From NCBI GenBank assembly GCA_024636555.1, contig JAGXGW010000080.1, positions 1 through 62,094 on the forward strand: a DNA stretch of 62,094 nt, in the 5' to 3' direction. Below, piece after piece: positions 19,154 to 27,832 of the stretch. The notes below the pieces were generated by a model. That model ran no database searches. It saw nothing but the letters and a program-made list of their open reading frames with translations, and had not been told where the DNA came from. This stretch comes from Paracoccaceae bacterium (GTDB taxonomy: Bacteria > Pseudomonadota > Alphaproteobacteria > Rhodobacterales > Rhodobacteraceae). The number at the start of each line of letters is the position of its first letter. The stretch's first letter is position 1. The position numbers and the translations under genes were made by a program.

Positions 19154-19642
19154 GTGATGGATATGCAGACGATTCCCCTGAGGCTGCCGGAGCCGTTGTT
19201 GCGGGCCGCTGTCTTGTTGGCGCAAGACCGTGATTGCAGCCTTGGCGCGCTGGTCCGCAATGCGGTGGCCGCCGAGATCAAGCGCGCGCAATCCCGAGCG
19301 AAGACGCCCAACCGGGCGGATGAGGGGCTCGTCGATCCCTTGCGTGCTCTTCTCGCTGCCGATTTCGGCGAAGCGCGTAGCTGGCCAGACCTGCAGCAGC
19401 GTCTCGCCGCCAAGGGCTTCGCCCTGCGCGAGGCGGGCGTCGGCCTTGCCCTGCACGATCATCCGGGCGGCACACGACTGTGCAAAGCCTCGGAACTGGG
19501 CCATGCCTATGCCAGCCTGATGCGCCGCTTTGGCCAACCCTTTCCGGATCACAGCCAGCGCTGGCTGGAAAACCGGGTGCGCCATGAAAAAGCCCCCCTG
19601 CCGCATCATCGGCAAGGGGGCCCTTCCGTGTCACATGACTGA
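19154..19642 (+). CDS. conserved hypothetical protein with N-terminal ribbon-helix-helix-like segment
   Basis: This is a 162-residue soluble protein. Residues 5-45 (IPLRLPEPLLRAAVLLAQDR, then DCSLGALVRNAVAAEI) look like a ribbon-helix-helix DNA-binding motif. Residues 75-130 contain LQQRLAAKGFALREAGVGLA and LCKASELGHAYASLMRRFG, a pattern also found in relaxase-like small proteins of Rhodobacterales. Function unknown. It starts 32 bases after sbtB, so it may share that transcript. The last 17 codons overlap a strong terminator of the convergent asd gene. Confidence 0.6.
   Translation: MMDMQTIPLRLPEPLLRAAVLLAQDRDCSLGALVRNAVAAEIKRAQSRAKTPNRADEGLVDPLRALLAADFGEARSWPDLQQRLAAKGFALREAGVGLALHDHPGGTRLCKASELGHAYASLMRRFGQPFPDHSQRWLENRVRHEKAPLPHHRQGGPSVSHD
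19587..19621 (-). terminator. Rho-independent terminator of asd
   Basis: On the minus strand a 12-base stem (one mismatch) with the six-base loop ATGATG is followed by TTTTT. Plus-strand arms are GCCCCCCTGCCG at 19592-19603 and CGGCAAGGGGGC at 19610-19621. It lies 33 bases past the asd stop and inside the 3' coding end of the opposing gene. Confidence 0.82.
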
Positions 19643-19653
19643 TCCGCGCGGGA

Positions 19654-20676
19654 TCAGCCTTTCTTGAGGCATTTCGAGCCCAGCACTTCGGCGATCTGCA
19701 CCGCGTTCAGCGCAGCGCCCTTGCGCAGGTTGTCGGACACGCACCACAGGTTGATCCCGTTGTCGATCGTGCTGTCCTGCCGGATGCGGCTGATGAAGGT
19801 CGCGTAATCACCAACACACTCGATCGGCGTGACGTAGCCACCATCCTCGCGCTTGTCGATCACCATGATGCCCGGCGCCTCGCGCAGGATGTCACGCGCC
19901 TCGGCCTCGTCCAGATGATCCTCGAACTCGATATTGATCGATTCCGCATGGCCCACAAACACCGGCACACGCACGCAGGTTGCTGTCACCTTGATCGAGG
20001 AATCGAGGATCTTCTTGGTCTCGGCGACCATCTTCCACTCTTCCTTGGTCGATCCGTCCTCGAGGAACACATCGATATGCGGAATCACGTTGAAGGCGAT
20101 CTGCTTGGTGAACTTGCGCGGCGGCTTGTTGTCGGTGGGGTTGTAGATGCTCTTGGTCTGGTCCCACAGCTCGTCAATGCCCTCTTTGCCCGCGCCCGAC
20201 ACCGACTGGTAGGTGCTGACCACCACCCGCTTGATCCGCGCACGGTCATGCAGGGGCTTGAGGGCCACAACCATCTGCGCGGTCGAGCAATTGGGGTTGG
20301 CGATGATGTTTTTCTTGGAATAGCCATGCACCGCATCGGCATTCACTTCCGGCACGATCAACGGCACATCCGGATCATAGCGGTAGAGCGACGAGTTATC
20401 GATCACGACGCAGCCCGCAGCCGCAGCTTTGGGCGCATAGATCTTCGTCGCCTCGGAACCGACGGCAAACAGCGCCATGTCCCAGCCTGTAAAGTCGAAC
20501 GTGTCCAGATCCTTGGTCTTCAACGTCTTGTCGCCAAAGCTGATCTCGGTCCCGAGGGATTTGCGGCTGGCCAGAGCCACGATCTCATCCACTGGAAACT
20601 GGCGCTCGTCCAGAATGTTCAACATTTCACGGCCCACGTTCCCCGTGGCACCAACGACGGCAACCTTGTAGCCCAT
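19654..20676 (-). CDS. asd: aspartate-semialdehyde dehydrogenase
   Basis: This enzyme reduces beta-aspartyl phosphate to aspartate semialdehyde with NADPH, the branch point to lysine/diaminopimelate, threonine and methionine. It is 340 residues. The NADP motif GATGNVGREML lies at residues 9-19, and the catalytic Cys in NPNCSTAQMVVALKP near residue 130. ATG 20676 is chosen because AAAGGAG lies 9 bases upstream; a TTG at 20685 would be too close to it. It stands alone, with its own terminator. Confidence 0.96.
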   Translation of the reverse strand: MGYKVAVVGATGNVGREMLNILDERQFPVDEIVALASRKSLGTEISFGDKTLKTKDLDTFDFTGWDMALFAVGSEATKIYAPKAAAAGCVVIDNSSLYRYDPDVPLIVPEVNADAVHGYSKKNIIANPNCSTAQMVVALKPLHDRARIKRVVVSTYQSVSGAGKEGIDELWDQTKSIYNPTDNKPPRKFTKQIAFNVIPHIDVFLEDGSTKEEWKMVAETKKILDSSIKVTATCVRVPVFVGHAESINIEFEDHLDEAEARDILREAPGIMVIDKREDGGYVTPIECVGDYATFISRIRQDSTIDNGINLWCVSDNLRKGAALNAVQIAEVLGSKCLKKG

Positions 20677-20759
20677 CTGGGACAACTCCTTTGTTCAGAA
20701 CGTCGCGCTCATATCGCAGCTTGCCCGTGAATTAAAGCGGATTCGCGGGAAACCCTTGG

Positions 20760-21938
20760 TCAATCCAGTCTGTCACGGCAGAACAGATAGACCACCAGCC
20801 CCGCCAGAAGCAGCAACGCGAAGAAGCCGAACAGCACCGCATAGGGCTGCGTCACCGGCACATCCGGCCCCGCAACCGACCGATAGAGCGGCCCGGTCGC
20901 CACCTGCATCACGCCGACGCCACCGATGCTGATCAGGTTCATGAAGGTGATCCCGCGCCCCGCCAGATGCGGCGGCACGAAACTGCGCCCGTGGGCCATG
21001 ATCATCGGAAAGGACATGCCGAAAAAGCCGATCACGGCAAACAGGATCACCGCTGCGACAAGCCCGGGCAAGGGCCAGATCGCCAGCACCGCCAGCGCCA
21101 GCGCACAAAGCGCGTTGCCGCCGAAGATCACCCATTTGCGGGTGCCCAGTATCCGGTCGAGCGGACCATAGGCAAAAGCCCCGAACACCATCGCCAGCCC
21201 CATCACCAGTGTTGCCGTGCCGATCAGCGCCTCGGTCGCGCCGTGGACATCCGCGAGATAGGGGCCGACCCACAGGCCGCGCAGCCCTGCGGCGGGGGCA
21301 TAATTCACCATCAGCAGCGGAAAGATCAGCCACAGCGCGGGCATCTTCACCAGATCCAGCAGCGAGCCTTTCTGCGCGCCGTCAATCCTTGGCGGGTCTT
21401 TGACGGTCAGCCAGATCCCCGCCGCGAGGATCAGCGACAGCACGGCAAGCCCGCCGATCGTCTCGCGCCAGCCCAAGGCCACAACGGCCCAAGCCAGCGG
21501 TGCGGTGCCCGCCAGATTTCCCAGCGAGCCGACCCCGATCATCATGGCGCCGAGCGTGGCAAACATCGCAGGCTGATACATGCGCGCGAAGATGAAATAG
21601 GACGCCATCAATACAGGTGAACAACCGATCCCGATCAGCCCCATGGCCAACGAGATATGCAAAGGCGTTGTTGCAAGCGCGAACATCGCAGCCCCGCCAC
21701 CCCCGCCGACAGCCAGCAAAACCGCCGCTGTCCGCCGTGGCCCGACTTTGTCCAGCGCAATCCCCACCGGAATTTGTGCCGCTGCAAAGGTCAGGAACCA
21801 CAGGCCGGAGGCAAAGGCCAGATCCTCGGGTCCGGCCCCGACATCGCGTTCCAGCACGCGGGTCAGCACCGCCAGAAACGCCCTGAAAAACTGACTGAGG
21901 ATATAGCCCGCGCAAAGCAGGACCAGCCCAAGGCGCAT
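20760..21938 (-). CDS. MFS transporter
   Basis: This is a 392-residue inner-membrane transporter with twelve predicted segments. The inter-helix signature between segments 2 and 3 appears as GIALDKVGPRRTAAVLL near residue 60, and a hydrophilic centre occurs near 180-195. The direction of transport and the substrate cannot be inferred. ATG 21938 is preferred because GGGAGGAAA precedes it. It is probably the last gene of the leftward operon that starts with the M20 hydrolase, 130 bases after the SDR. Confidence 0.86.
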   Translation of the reverse strand: MRLGLVLLCAGYILSQFFRAFLAVLTRVLERDVGAGPEDLAFASGLWFLTFAAAQIPVGIALDKVGPRRTAAVLLAVGGGGGAAMFALATTPLHISLAMGLIGIGCSPVLMASYFIFARMYQPAMFATLGAMMIGVGSLGNLAGTAPLAWAVVALGWRETIGGLAVLSLILAAGIWLTVKDPPRIDGAQKGSLLDLVKMPALWLIFPLLMVNYAPAAGLRGLWVGPYLADVHGATEALIGTATLVMGLAMVFGAFAYGPLDRILGTRKWVIFGGNALCALALAVLAIWPLPGLVAAVILFAVIGFFGMSFPMIMAHGRSFVPPHLAGRGITFMNLISIGGVGVMQVATGPLYRSVAGPDVPVTQPYAVLFGFFALLLLAGLVVYLFCRDRLD

Positions 21939-22068
21939 GTGATTTTCCTCCCGAAAACCCGCCTTGCCTGACATGTGCCCAAGAAATGCGCAAGGTGCGA
22001 AAAACAAAGGCAGTCGCAGCTCTTGGCATAAGAGGCCCGCGCCGGACGCGCAGGCCTTCATCGACCTG

Positions 22069-22812
22069 TCAGATGCAGCGCCCGCCATCCACTTCCATGG
22101 CGACGCCCGTGATCATGCTTGCCTCGTCCGAGCATAGGAAACAGGCGGCATTGCCCATATCCTCGGGCGTGGAAAAACGTCCCAGCGGGATGGTGGAGAG
22201 AAACTTCGTCCGCATCTCCGGCGTATCCTCGCCCATGAAAGACGACAGCAGCGGCGTCTCTCCCGCGACCGGACAGATCGCGTTGACGCGCAGCTTCATG
22301 GGGGCCAGTTCCACCGCCATTGTCTTGGTCGCGGTGATCATCCAGCCCTTCGAAGCGTTGTACCAGTTCAGGCGGGGACGCGGGCTGAGGCCCGCCGTCG
22401 AGGCCACGTTGAGGATCGCGCCGCCGTTCTGTTTCATATGCGGCACCAGTTCGCGCGCCGTGAGGTAGACAGACTTGCAGTTGACGGCGAAGACGCGGTC
22501 GAACTCCTCGTCGGTCACCTCCTCCATCGCTTTGGGCAGATGGGTGATACCCGCGTTATTCACCAGAATATCGACCTGCCCGAATTCCTTGATCGCAAAG
22601 GCCGCCATCTCGGCCACGCTGGCTCCGTCCGCGACATTGCAAGCGATGGACAAGGCCCCGCTCCCCACTTCCTCGGCCATCGAGGCCGCACCATCGGCGT
22701 TGATGTCCACCACCAGCACCCGCGCGCCCTCTGCCGCGAATTTACGCACGATTCCTGCGCCAAAGCCGCTGGCACCACCTGTGACGATGGCCGTTTTTCC
22801 TGTCAGTCTCAT
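22069..22812 (-). CDS. SDR family oxidoreductase
   Basis: This is a 247-residue classical short-chain dehydrogenase. The cofactor motif GGASGFGAGI lies at residues 12-21, NNAGIT near 87, the catalytic Ser region at NVASTAG and Tyr-Lys in WYNASKGW near 155, and the C-terminus VAMEVDGGRCI. An Asp at the end of beta-2 (VVDINAD) suggests NAD preference. AAGGA lies 7 bases before ATG 22812. It follows the aldehyde dehydrogenase by 30 bases, and the pair could oxidise an alcohol and then an aldehyde from the imported substrate. Confidence 0.9.
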   Translation of the reverse strand: MRLTGKTAIVTGGASGFGAGIVRKFAAEGARVLVVDINADGAASMAEEVGSGALSIACNVADGASVAEMAAFAIKEFGQVDILVNNAGITHLPKAMEEVTDEEFDRVFAVNCKSVYLTARELVPHMKQNGGAILNVASTAGLSPRPRLNWYNASKGWMITATKTMAVELAPMKLRVNAICPVAGETPLLSSFMGEDTPEMRTKFLSTIPLGRFSTPEDMGNAACFLCSDEASMITGVAMEVDGGRCI

Positions 22813-22842
22813 ATTGTCATCCTTCAATTCGTTATACCGGGA

Positions 22843-24297
22843 TCAGCCGTGAAAGGCCGCCACGGTTTTCAGCACGGTAAAGCCATACATCGCCTCGAAA
22901 CCTTTTTCCCGGCCATGACCGGATTTGCCCATGCCACCGAAGGGCAGCTCCACCCCGCCGCCAGCGCCATAGTTGTTGATGAAGATCTGCCCCGCACGGA
23001 TGCGTTTCGCCATCCGCATCTGACGCGCGCCGTTCTGGCTCCAGACGCTGGCAACAAGGCCGTAATCGGTACCGTTGGCGATGGCGACGGCCTCCTCCTC
23101 GTCCTCGAAGGGAATGACGACCTGCACAGGTCCGAAAATCTCGTCCCGCGCAAGGCAATGGTCAGGGCTTACATTGGCAAACAGGGTCGGGCGCACATAG
23201 TTGCCGCCATTGGGCGCATTGACCAGTTGCCCCTGCCCCGCGATTTGCAGATCAGCGCCCTTGTCGATGAAGCCGCTGACGATGGATTTCTGTCTGGCCG
23301 AGATCAGCGGCCCGACATCCAGATCGTCCATCGCGCGGCCCACTTTCAGCGCGTCATAGCGCAGGCCCATCCGCTCCACGACCTGATCGTAGACGCTGCG
23401 TTGCACCAGAATACGCGAGGAGGCGGAGCAGGTCTGGCCCGCGTTCTGGATGCCTGCGTTGACCAGAAACGGCAGGGCGGCGGGAATATCCGCATCCTCG
23501 AACACGACCTGCGGAGACTTGCCCCCCAGTTCCAGCGTCACGGGGATCACGTTTTTCGCCGCCGCTTCCTGCACCATCACGCCGGTGCCGACAGAGCCGG
23601 TAAAGCTGATATGGTGCACACCGGGATGCGCGGTGAGCGCCGCGCCCGCCTCGGACCCAAGCCCCGGCACGACGTTGAGCACGCCATCCGGCAAACCTGC
23701 CGCCTTAGCCATCTGCGCAAAGGCCAGCGCGGTCAGGCAGGCATCCTCCGCCGGTTTCAGAACGCAAGCGTTACCGGTCGCCAATGCCGCGCCGACCGAG
23801 CGCCCGATGATCTGCATCGGGTAATTCCACGGCACGATATGGCCCGTCACCCCATGCGGTTCGCGCAGCGTGTAGACGGTATAGCCGTCCAGATAGGGGA
23901 TCGTCTCGCCATGAAGCTTGTCGGCAGCGCCGCCGTAGAACTCCATATAGCGCGCCAAAGCCACCGCATCGGCCCGCGCCTGTTTCAGCGGCTTGCCCAC
24001 GTCCAGCGCCTCGATCCGCGCCAGATCATCGACGCGGTCCAACACCATGCGGCCCAGCGTCATCAGGATGCGGCCCCGCTCTGCCGCGCTCATCCGGCCC
24101 CATGGACCATGCCGCGCCGCCTCGGCTGCGGCGACTGCGGCGTCGATATCCGCTGCCCCGCCGCGCGCGATCTGGCCGATCACCTCGCCGGTTGAAGGAT
24201 CTTCAAGCGGCAGATACTGCCCGTTGGCGGGATCAACCCATTCGCCCCCGATCAGGCATTTGGAGGGGTCGAACCACAGTCCCAGATCATCGCTCAT
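22843..24297 (-). CDS. aldehyde dehydrogenase family protein
   Basis: This is a 484-residue NAD(P)-dependent aldehyde dehydrogenase. The catalytic Glu motif VTLELGGKSPQVVFEDAD lies near residue 250, and the Cys in GIQNAGQTCSASSRILV near residue 285. A substrate such as betaine aldehyde, gamma-aminobutyraldehyde or another amino-aldehyde would suit the peptide/opine-like context, but this is inference. A strong AGGAGG precedes ATG 24297. It lies 13 bases downstream of the ABC ATPase gene in one operon. Confidence 0.92.
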   Translation of the reverse strand: MSDDLGLWFDPSKCLIGGEWVDPANGQYLPLEDPSTGEVIGQIARGGAADIDAAVAAAEAARHGPWGRMSAAERGRILMTLGRMVLDRVDDLARIEALDVGKPLKQARADAVALARYMEFYGGAADKLHGETIPYLDGYTVYTLREPHGVTGHIVPWNYPMQIIGRSVGAALATGNACVLKPAEDACLTALAFAQMAKAAGLPDGVLNVVPGLGSEAGAALTAHPGVHHISFTGSVGTGVMVQEAAAKNVIPVTLELGGKSPQVVFEDADIPAALPFLVNAGIQNAGQTCSASSRILVQRSVYDQVVERMGLRYDALKVGRAMDDLDVGPLISARQKSIVSGFIDKGADLQIAGQGQLVNAPNGGNYVRPTLFANVSPDHCLARDEIFGPVQVVIPFEDEEEAVAIANGTDYGLVASVWSQNGARQMRMAKRIRAGQIFINNYGAGGGVELPFGGMGKSGHGREKGFEAMYGFTVLKTVAAFHG

Positions 24298-24310
24298 TGT
24301 TTTATCCTCC

Positions 24311-25903
24311 TCAGGCAGCAGTCATGTCGGGCAGACGTGGCGTCGCCGACAACAGTTGTTTGGTATAGGCGTGGCGGGGCGCGTCAAAGATCGCGGCGGT
24401 CTCGCCCTGTTCGACGATCTTGCCCGATTGCATCACCAGAACGCGGTCCGTCACCTGCTGGACCACAGACAGGTCATGGCTGATGAACAGATAGGTCAGG
24501 CCCAGCCTGTCCCCCAGATCAGCCAACAGATCAAGGATCTGCGCACGGATCGACACATCCAGCGCGGAAACCGCTTCGTCGAGAATGATCAGGTCGGGCT
24601 TGATGATCAATGCGCGCGCAATCGCGATGCGCTGGCGCTGTCCGCCGGAAAACTCGTGGATATATTTATACCTGTCCTCGGGGGTCAGGCCGACGCTCTC
24701 GAGCGCCTCGGCAATCGCGTCCTCGCGTGCAGCGCCGCGCGGAGGATCGTCCAGCAGATGGAACGGCTCCGTCACCAGCCGGTCTACCCTGTGGCGCGGG
24801 TTGAAGCTGCCGTAAGGGTCCTGAAACACCACCTGCATGCGGCGGCGCACGGCGCGGTTGGGTTTGTGGCCGGTAAAGACGGGCTGCCCGTCCAGCAGGA
24901 TTTCGCCCGCCTGCACCTCCTCCAGCCCCAGAATGGCGCGGGTCAGGGTGGATTTGCCGCAACCGGATTCGCCCACCAGCCCCAGCGATTCCCCCCGCCG
25001 GATCTGAAAGCTCACATCATCCACGGCGCGGAACGTGCCCGGCTTGCCCCACAGCCCCTCGCGGGCGGTCGCATAGTCGCGCACCACGCCGCGCACCTCC
25101 AGCAGCGGTATCTCCTGCGGCTGGGCCGCGCGTTCGGGCTGATGGGTGGAGGCCGCAAGCAAAGCCTTTGAATAGGGGTGCTGCAAGCGATGGAACAAGG
25201 CGGGCGACGGCCCTGCCTCCACCACCTTGCCATGGCGCATGATCACCAGATGATCCGCCATATCGGCCACAACGGCCAGATCATGGCTGATCATCAAAAG
25301 GCCCATCCCGTCCTCCTGCACCAACCTTTTCAGCAGCTTGAGGATCTGCGCCTGCGTTGTCACATCCAGCGCGGTCGTCGGCTCATCCGCGATCAGCAGC
25401 CTTGGCCGCAGCGCAATCGCCATGGCGATCACAACACGCTGGCGCTGCCCGCCCGACAACTCATGCGGATAGCGCGACAGCGGAAAGCGGTCCTCCGGCA
25501 TCTCGACCCGCGCCAGCGCGGCCCGCGCCCGCGCCCGTGCCACGGATTTCGAGACCTTTTCATGGATTCTGATCGTCTCGGCCACCTGATCCCCGATGGT
25601 CTGGATCGGGTTCAGCGCCGTCATCGGCTCCTGAAACACCATTCCCATCGCACGCCCGCGCAGACGGCACAGTTCTGCTTCCGACAGGGACAGCACATCC
25701 TGCCCTTCCAGCAGAATGCGCCCCGTCGCCTGCGCGCCATCGGGCAGCAGCTGCATTACCGCCAGCGAAGTCATGGACTTGCCCGACCCGCTCTCGCCGA
25801 TCACCCCCACGATCTGCCCCGGTTCCACCGTCAAAGAGACATCGTGCAGGATGGCAAAATCATGGATGGCCAAGGAAAGCCCCTCGATCCGCAACAGGCT
25901 CAT
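24311..25903 (-). CDS. fused oligopeptide ABC transporter ATPase (DppD-DppF type)
   Basis: This is a 530-residue protein with two complete nucleotide-binding domains. The first half has Walker A GESGSGKS near residue 39, signature LSGGQRQRV near 160 and Walker [12 protein letters not shown]. The second half repeats the set with GESGCGKST near 312, FSGGQRQRI near 427 and [11 protein letters not shown]. Such fusions replace separate DppD and DppF in many Rhodobacterales transporters. Its ATG overlaps the permease stop (ATGA). It energises uptake with DppB, DppC and DppA encoded upstream. Confidence 0.94.
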   Translation of the reverse strand: MSLLRIEGLSLAIHDFAILHDVSLTVEPGQIVGVIGESGSGKSMTSLAVMQLLPDGAQATGRILLEGQDVLSLSEAELCRLRGRAMGMVFQEPMTALNPIQTIGDQVAETIRIHEKVSKSVARARARAALARVEMPEDRFPLSRYPHELSGGQRQRVVIAMAIALRPRLLIADEPTTALDVTTQAQILKLLKRLVQEDGMGLLMISHDLAVVADMADHLVIMRHGKVVEAGPSPALFHRLQHPYSKALLAASTHQPERAAQPQEIPLLEVRGVVRDYATAREGLWGKPGTFRAVDDVSFQIRRGESLGLVGESGCGKSTLTRAILGLEEVQAGEILLDGQPVFTGHKPNRAVRRRMQVVFQDPYGSFNPRHRVDRLVTEPFHLLDDPPRGAAREDAIAEALESVGLTPEDRYKYIHEFSGGQRQRIAIARALIIKPDLIILDEAVSALDVSIRAQILDLLADLGDRLGLTYLFISHDLSVVQQVTDRVLVMQSGKIVEQGETAAIFDAPRHAYTKQLLSATPRLPDMTAA

Positions 25904-26751
25904 TGCCGCGCCCTCCTGATCCTGGGGTCGAACAGATCGCGCAGCCCGTCGCCCATCAGGTTCAGCCCCAGCACCGTCAGCAGGATCGCCATGCCGGGAA
26001 AGATCGCCATATGCGGCGCAAGCGAGATCATCGTCTGGCTGTCCGCCAGCATCCGCCCCCAGCTTGGAATAGGCGGCTGCGCGCCAAGGCCGACATAGGA
26101 CAGGGCCGCCTCGGCCAGAATGCCCAGACTGAACTGGATGGTGCCCTGCACGATCAGCAGATTGGTGACATTGGGCAGGATATGCTCGGCACTGATCCGC
26201 ACCGCCCCTTTGCCCGCCACCCTTGCGGCCAGCACATAATCCCGCGTCCACAGGCTGAGCGCTGCCCCCCGCGTCAGCCGCGCGAAAACGGGGATGTTGA
26301 AAATCCCGATCGCGATGATCGCATTGACTGCCGATGGGCCGAACACCGCCGTGATCATGATCGCGATCAGCAGTGACGGAAAGGCAAAGACCAGATCATT
26401 GCCGCGCATGATCACCTCGTCGATAAGGCTGCCCCGTCGTGCTGCTGCCGCCAGCCCCAGCGGCACGCCCAGCCCCATGCCGATCACCACCGCCACCACC
26501 GCGACAGCGATCGAGGTGCGGGCGCCCACCATGATCATCGACAGGATATCGCGCCCGAAATGATCGGTGCCCAGCAGATGCGCGCCCGACGGCGGCTGCA
26601 TCCGGTTGGGAATATCCATCGCGCCCACATCCTGCGGCACCCAGGCGAAACTGACCAGCGCCGCCCCCACAAAGACCAGCGACAAAACCAGCCCGATCAC
26701 CAGCGAACGGTTACCCAGCGCGCCGCGCAACATCATCACGCCTGCGCTCAT
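25900..26751 (-). CDS. ABC transporter permease, DppC type
   Basis: This is a 283-residue membrane permease with six predicted segments. Its N-terminal region carries the DppC hallmark LLGTDHFGRDILSMIMVGAR near residues 55-75, and the EAA loop region is near 195. It forms the pore with DppB. Both ends overlap neighbouring genes by ATGA, so dppB-dppC-ATPase translation is coupled. Confidence 0.93.
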   Translation of the reverse strand: MSAGVMMLRGALGNRSLVIGLVLSLVFVGAALVSFAWVPQDVGAMDIPNRMQPPSGAHLLGTDHFGRDILSMIMVGARTSIAVAVVAVVIGMGLGVPLGLAAAARRGSLIDEVIMRGNDLVFAFPSLLIAIMITAVFGPSAVNAIIAIGIFNIPVFARLTRGAALSLWTRDYVLAARVAGKGAVRISAEHILPNVTNLLIVQGTIQFSLGILAEAALSYVGLGAQPPIPSWGRMLADSQTMISLAPHMAIFPGMAILLTVLGLNLMGDGLRDLFDPRIRRARQ

Positions 26752-27695
26752 CGCCGCCCCCTCAGTCGCGGATCAACGGCGGCATAGGCCACGTCCACCG
26801 CGAAATTCACCACGATCACGGCAAAGACCAGCAGCATCAGAACAGATTCCACCACGATCAGATCGCGCGCTGAAATCGCCTGAAACACCAACCGTCCCAG
26901 ACCGGGCAGGAAGAAGACGTTCTCGATGATGATCGCCCCCGCGAGCAGGAACGAGAACTGCATCCCGATGATCGTCAGCACCGGAATCATCGCATTACGC
27001 AGCGCATGCCGCCACAGAACCTGACGGCGTGTCAGCCCCTTGGCCCGCGCCGTGCGGATGAAATCCTCCGATAACGTGTCCAGCAGGCTCGACCGCATCA
27101 CCCGTGTCAGGATACTCGCCTGTGGCAAGGCCAAGGCGATGGCAGGCAACGTCAGGCTTTTCATTCCCGCCAGAAACCCCTGCTCCCATCCGGCAAAGCC
27201 GCCCGCCGAGAACCAGCGCAGGTTGATCGCGAAGACCAGCACCATCAGCATGGCGAACCAGAAATTCGGGATCGCCACGCCCAGTTGCGTGACCCCCATC
27301 ACGCCCATATCCACCGCCGATCCGCGCCGTGACGCCGCCCAGACACCCGCGGGAAAGGCGATCAGCGTGCTCAGGCTCAGCGCGTAAAGCGCCAGTGGCA
27401 GGCTGATCCACATCCGCTCGCCGATCATATCGGCCACCGGCGTCCGATAGGTGTAGGAGGTGCCGAAATCACCCGTCAGCATCCCGCCGATCCATGACAG
27501 ATAGCGCGCGGGGATCGTGCCGTTCAGCCCCAGTTGGTCGCGCAGTGCGGCCAGAGTATCGGGCTGCGCGTTCAGCCCCAGCATATAGGCTGCAGGGTCG
27601 CCCGGCACGACCTCGATCGCCAGAAAGATCACAAGGCTCGCCACAGCCAGCGAGATCACCAGCGAGACCAGCCGTTTCAGCACATAGCGCAGCAT
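26748..27695 (-). CDS. ABC transporter permease, DppB type
   Basis: This is a 315-residue membrane permease starting MLRYVLKRLVSLVISLAVAS, the classic DppB N-terminus. It contains VPGDPAAYMLGLNA near residue 35, the TYRTPVADMI segment near 80, and the EAA-like cytoplasmic loop TARAKGLTRRQVLWRHALRN near 210-230. ATG 27695 is preferred over a longer frame because the family starts exactly there. A 137-base gap with a repeat element separates it from the binding-protein gene upstream. Confidence 0.93.
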   Translation of the reverse strand: MLRYVLKRLVSLVISLAVASLVIFLAIEVVPGDPAAYMLGLNAQPDTLAALRDQLGLNGTIPARYLSWIGGMLTGDFGTSYTYRTPVADMIGERMWISLPLALYALSLSTLIAFPAGVWAASRRGSAVDMGVMGVTQLGVAIPNFWFAMLMVLVFAINLRWFSAGGFAGWEQGFLAGMKSLTLPAIALALPQASILTRVMRSSLLDTLSEDFIRTARAKGLTRRQVLWRHALRNAMIPVLTIIGMQFSFLLAGAIIIENVFFLPGLGRLVFQAISARDLIVVESVLMLLVFAVIVVNFAVDVAYAAVDPRLRGRR

Positions 27696-27750
27696 TTGTC
27701 CCGTGTCCCGCCCGCGCCTTGCCTGTCCGGCTCCGGCACGCGCGCCCCTT

Positions 27751-27784
27751 GCTTCTTCTTGCTTCAAATATCCCCGCCGGAGGC
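27751..27784 (-). repeat. intergenic repeat copy between dppA and dppB
   Basis: GCTTCTTCTTGCTTC, then AAATATCC and CCGCCGGAGGC, match the full repeat consensus. It lies 49 bases past the stop codon of the binding-protein gene inside the operon. It could stabilise the 3' end or partly terminate the transcript, giving more binding protein than permease. Confidence 0.62.
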
Positions 27785-27832
27785 TCCCCCGCCCGCAAGG
27801 CGCGCGGAGGGCTTTGGACGGTCAGGAAAGGT

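Noticed and set aside
22438-24195. A 585-residue open frame opposite the SDR and aldehyde dehydrogenase genes
   Set aside because: It spans the junction of two well-supported minus-strand genes and has only antisense composition.
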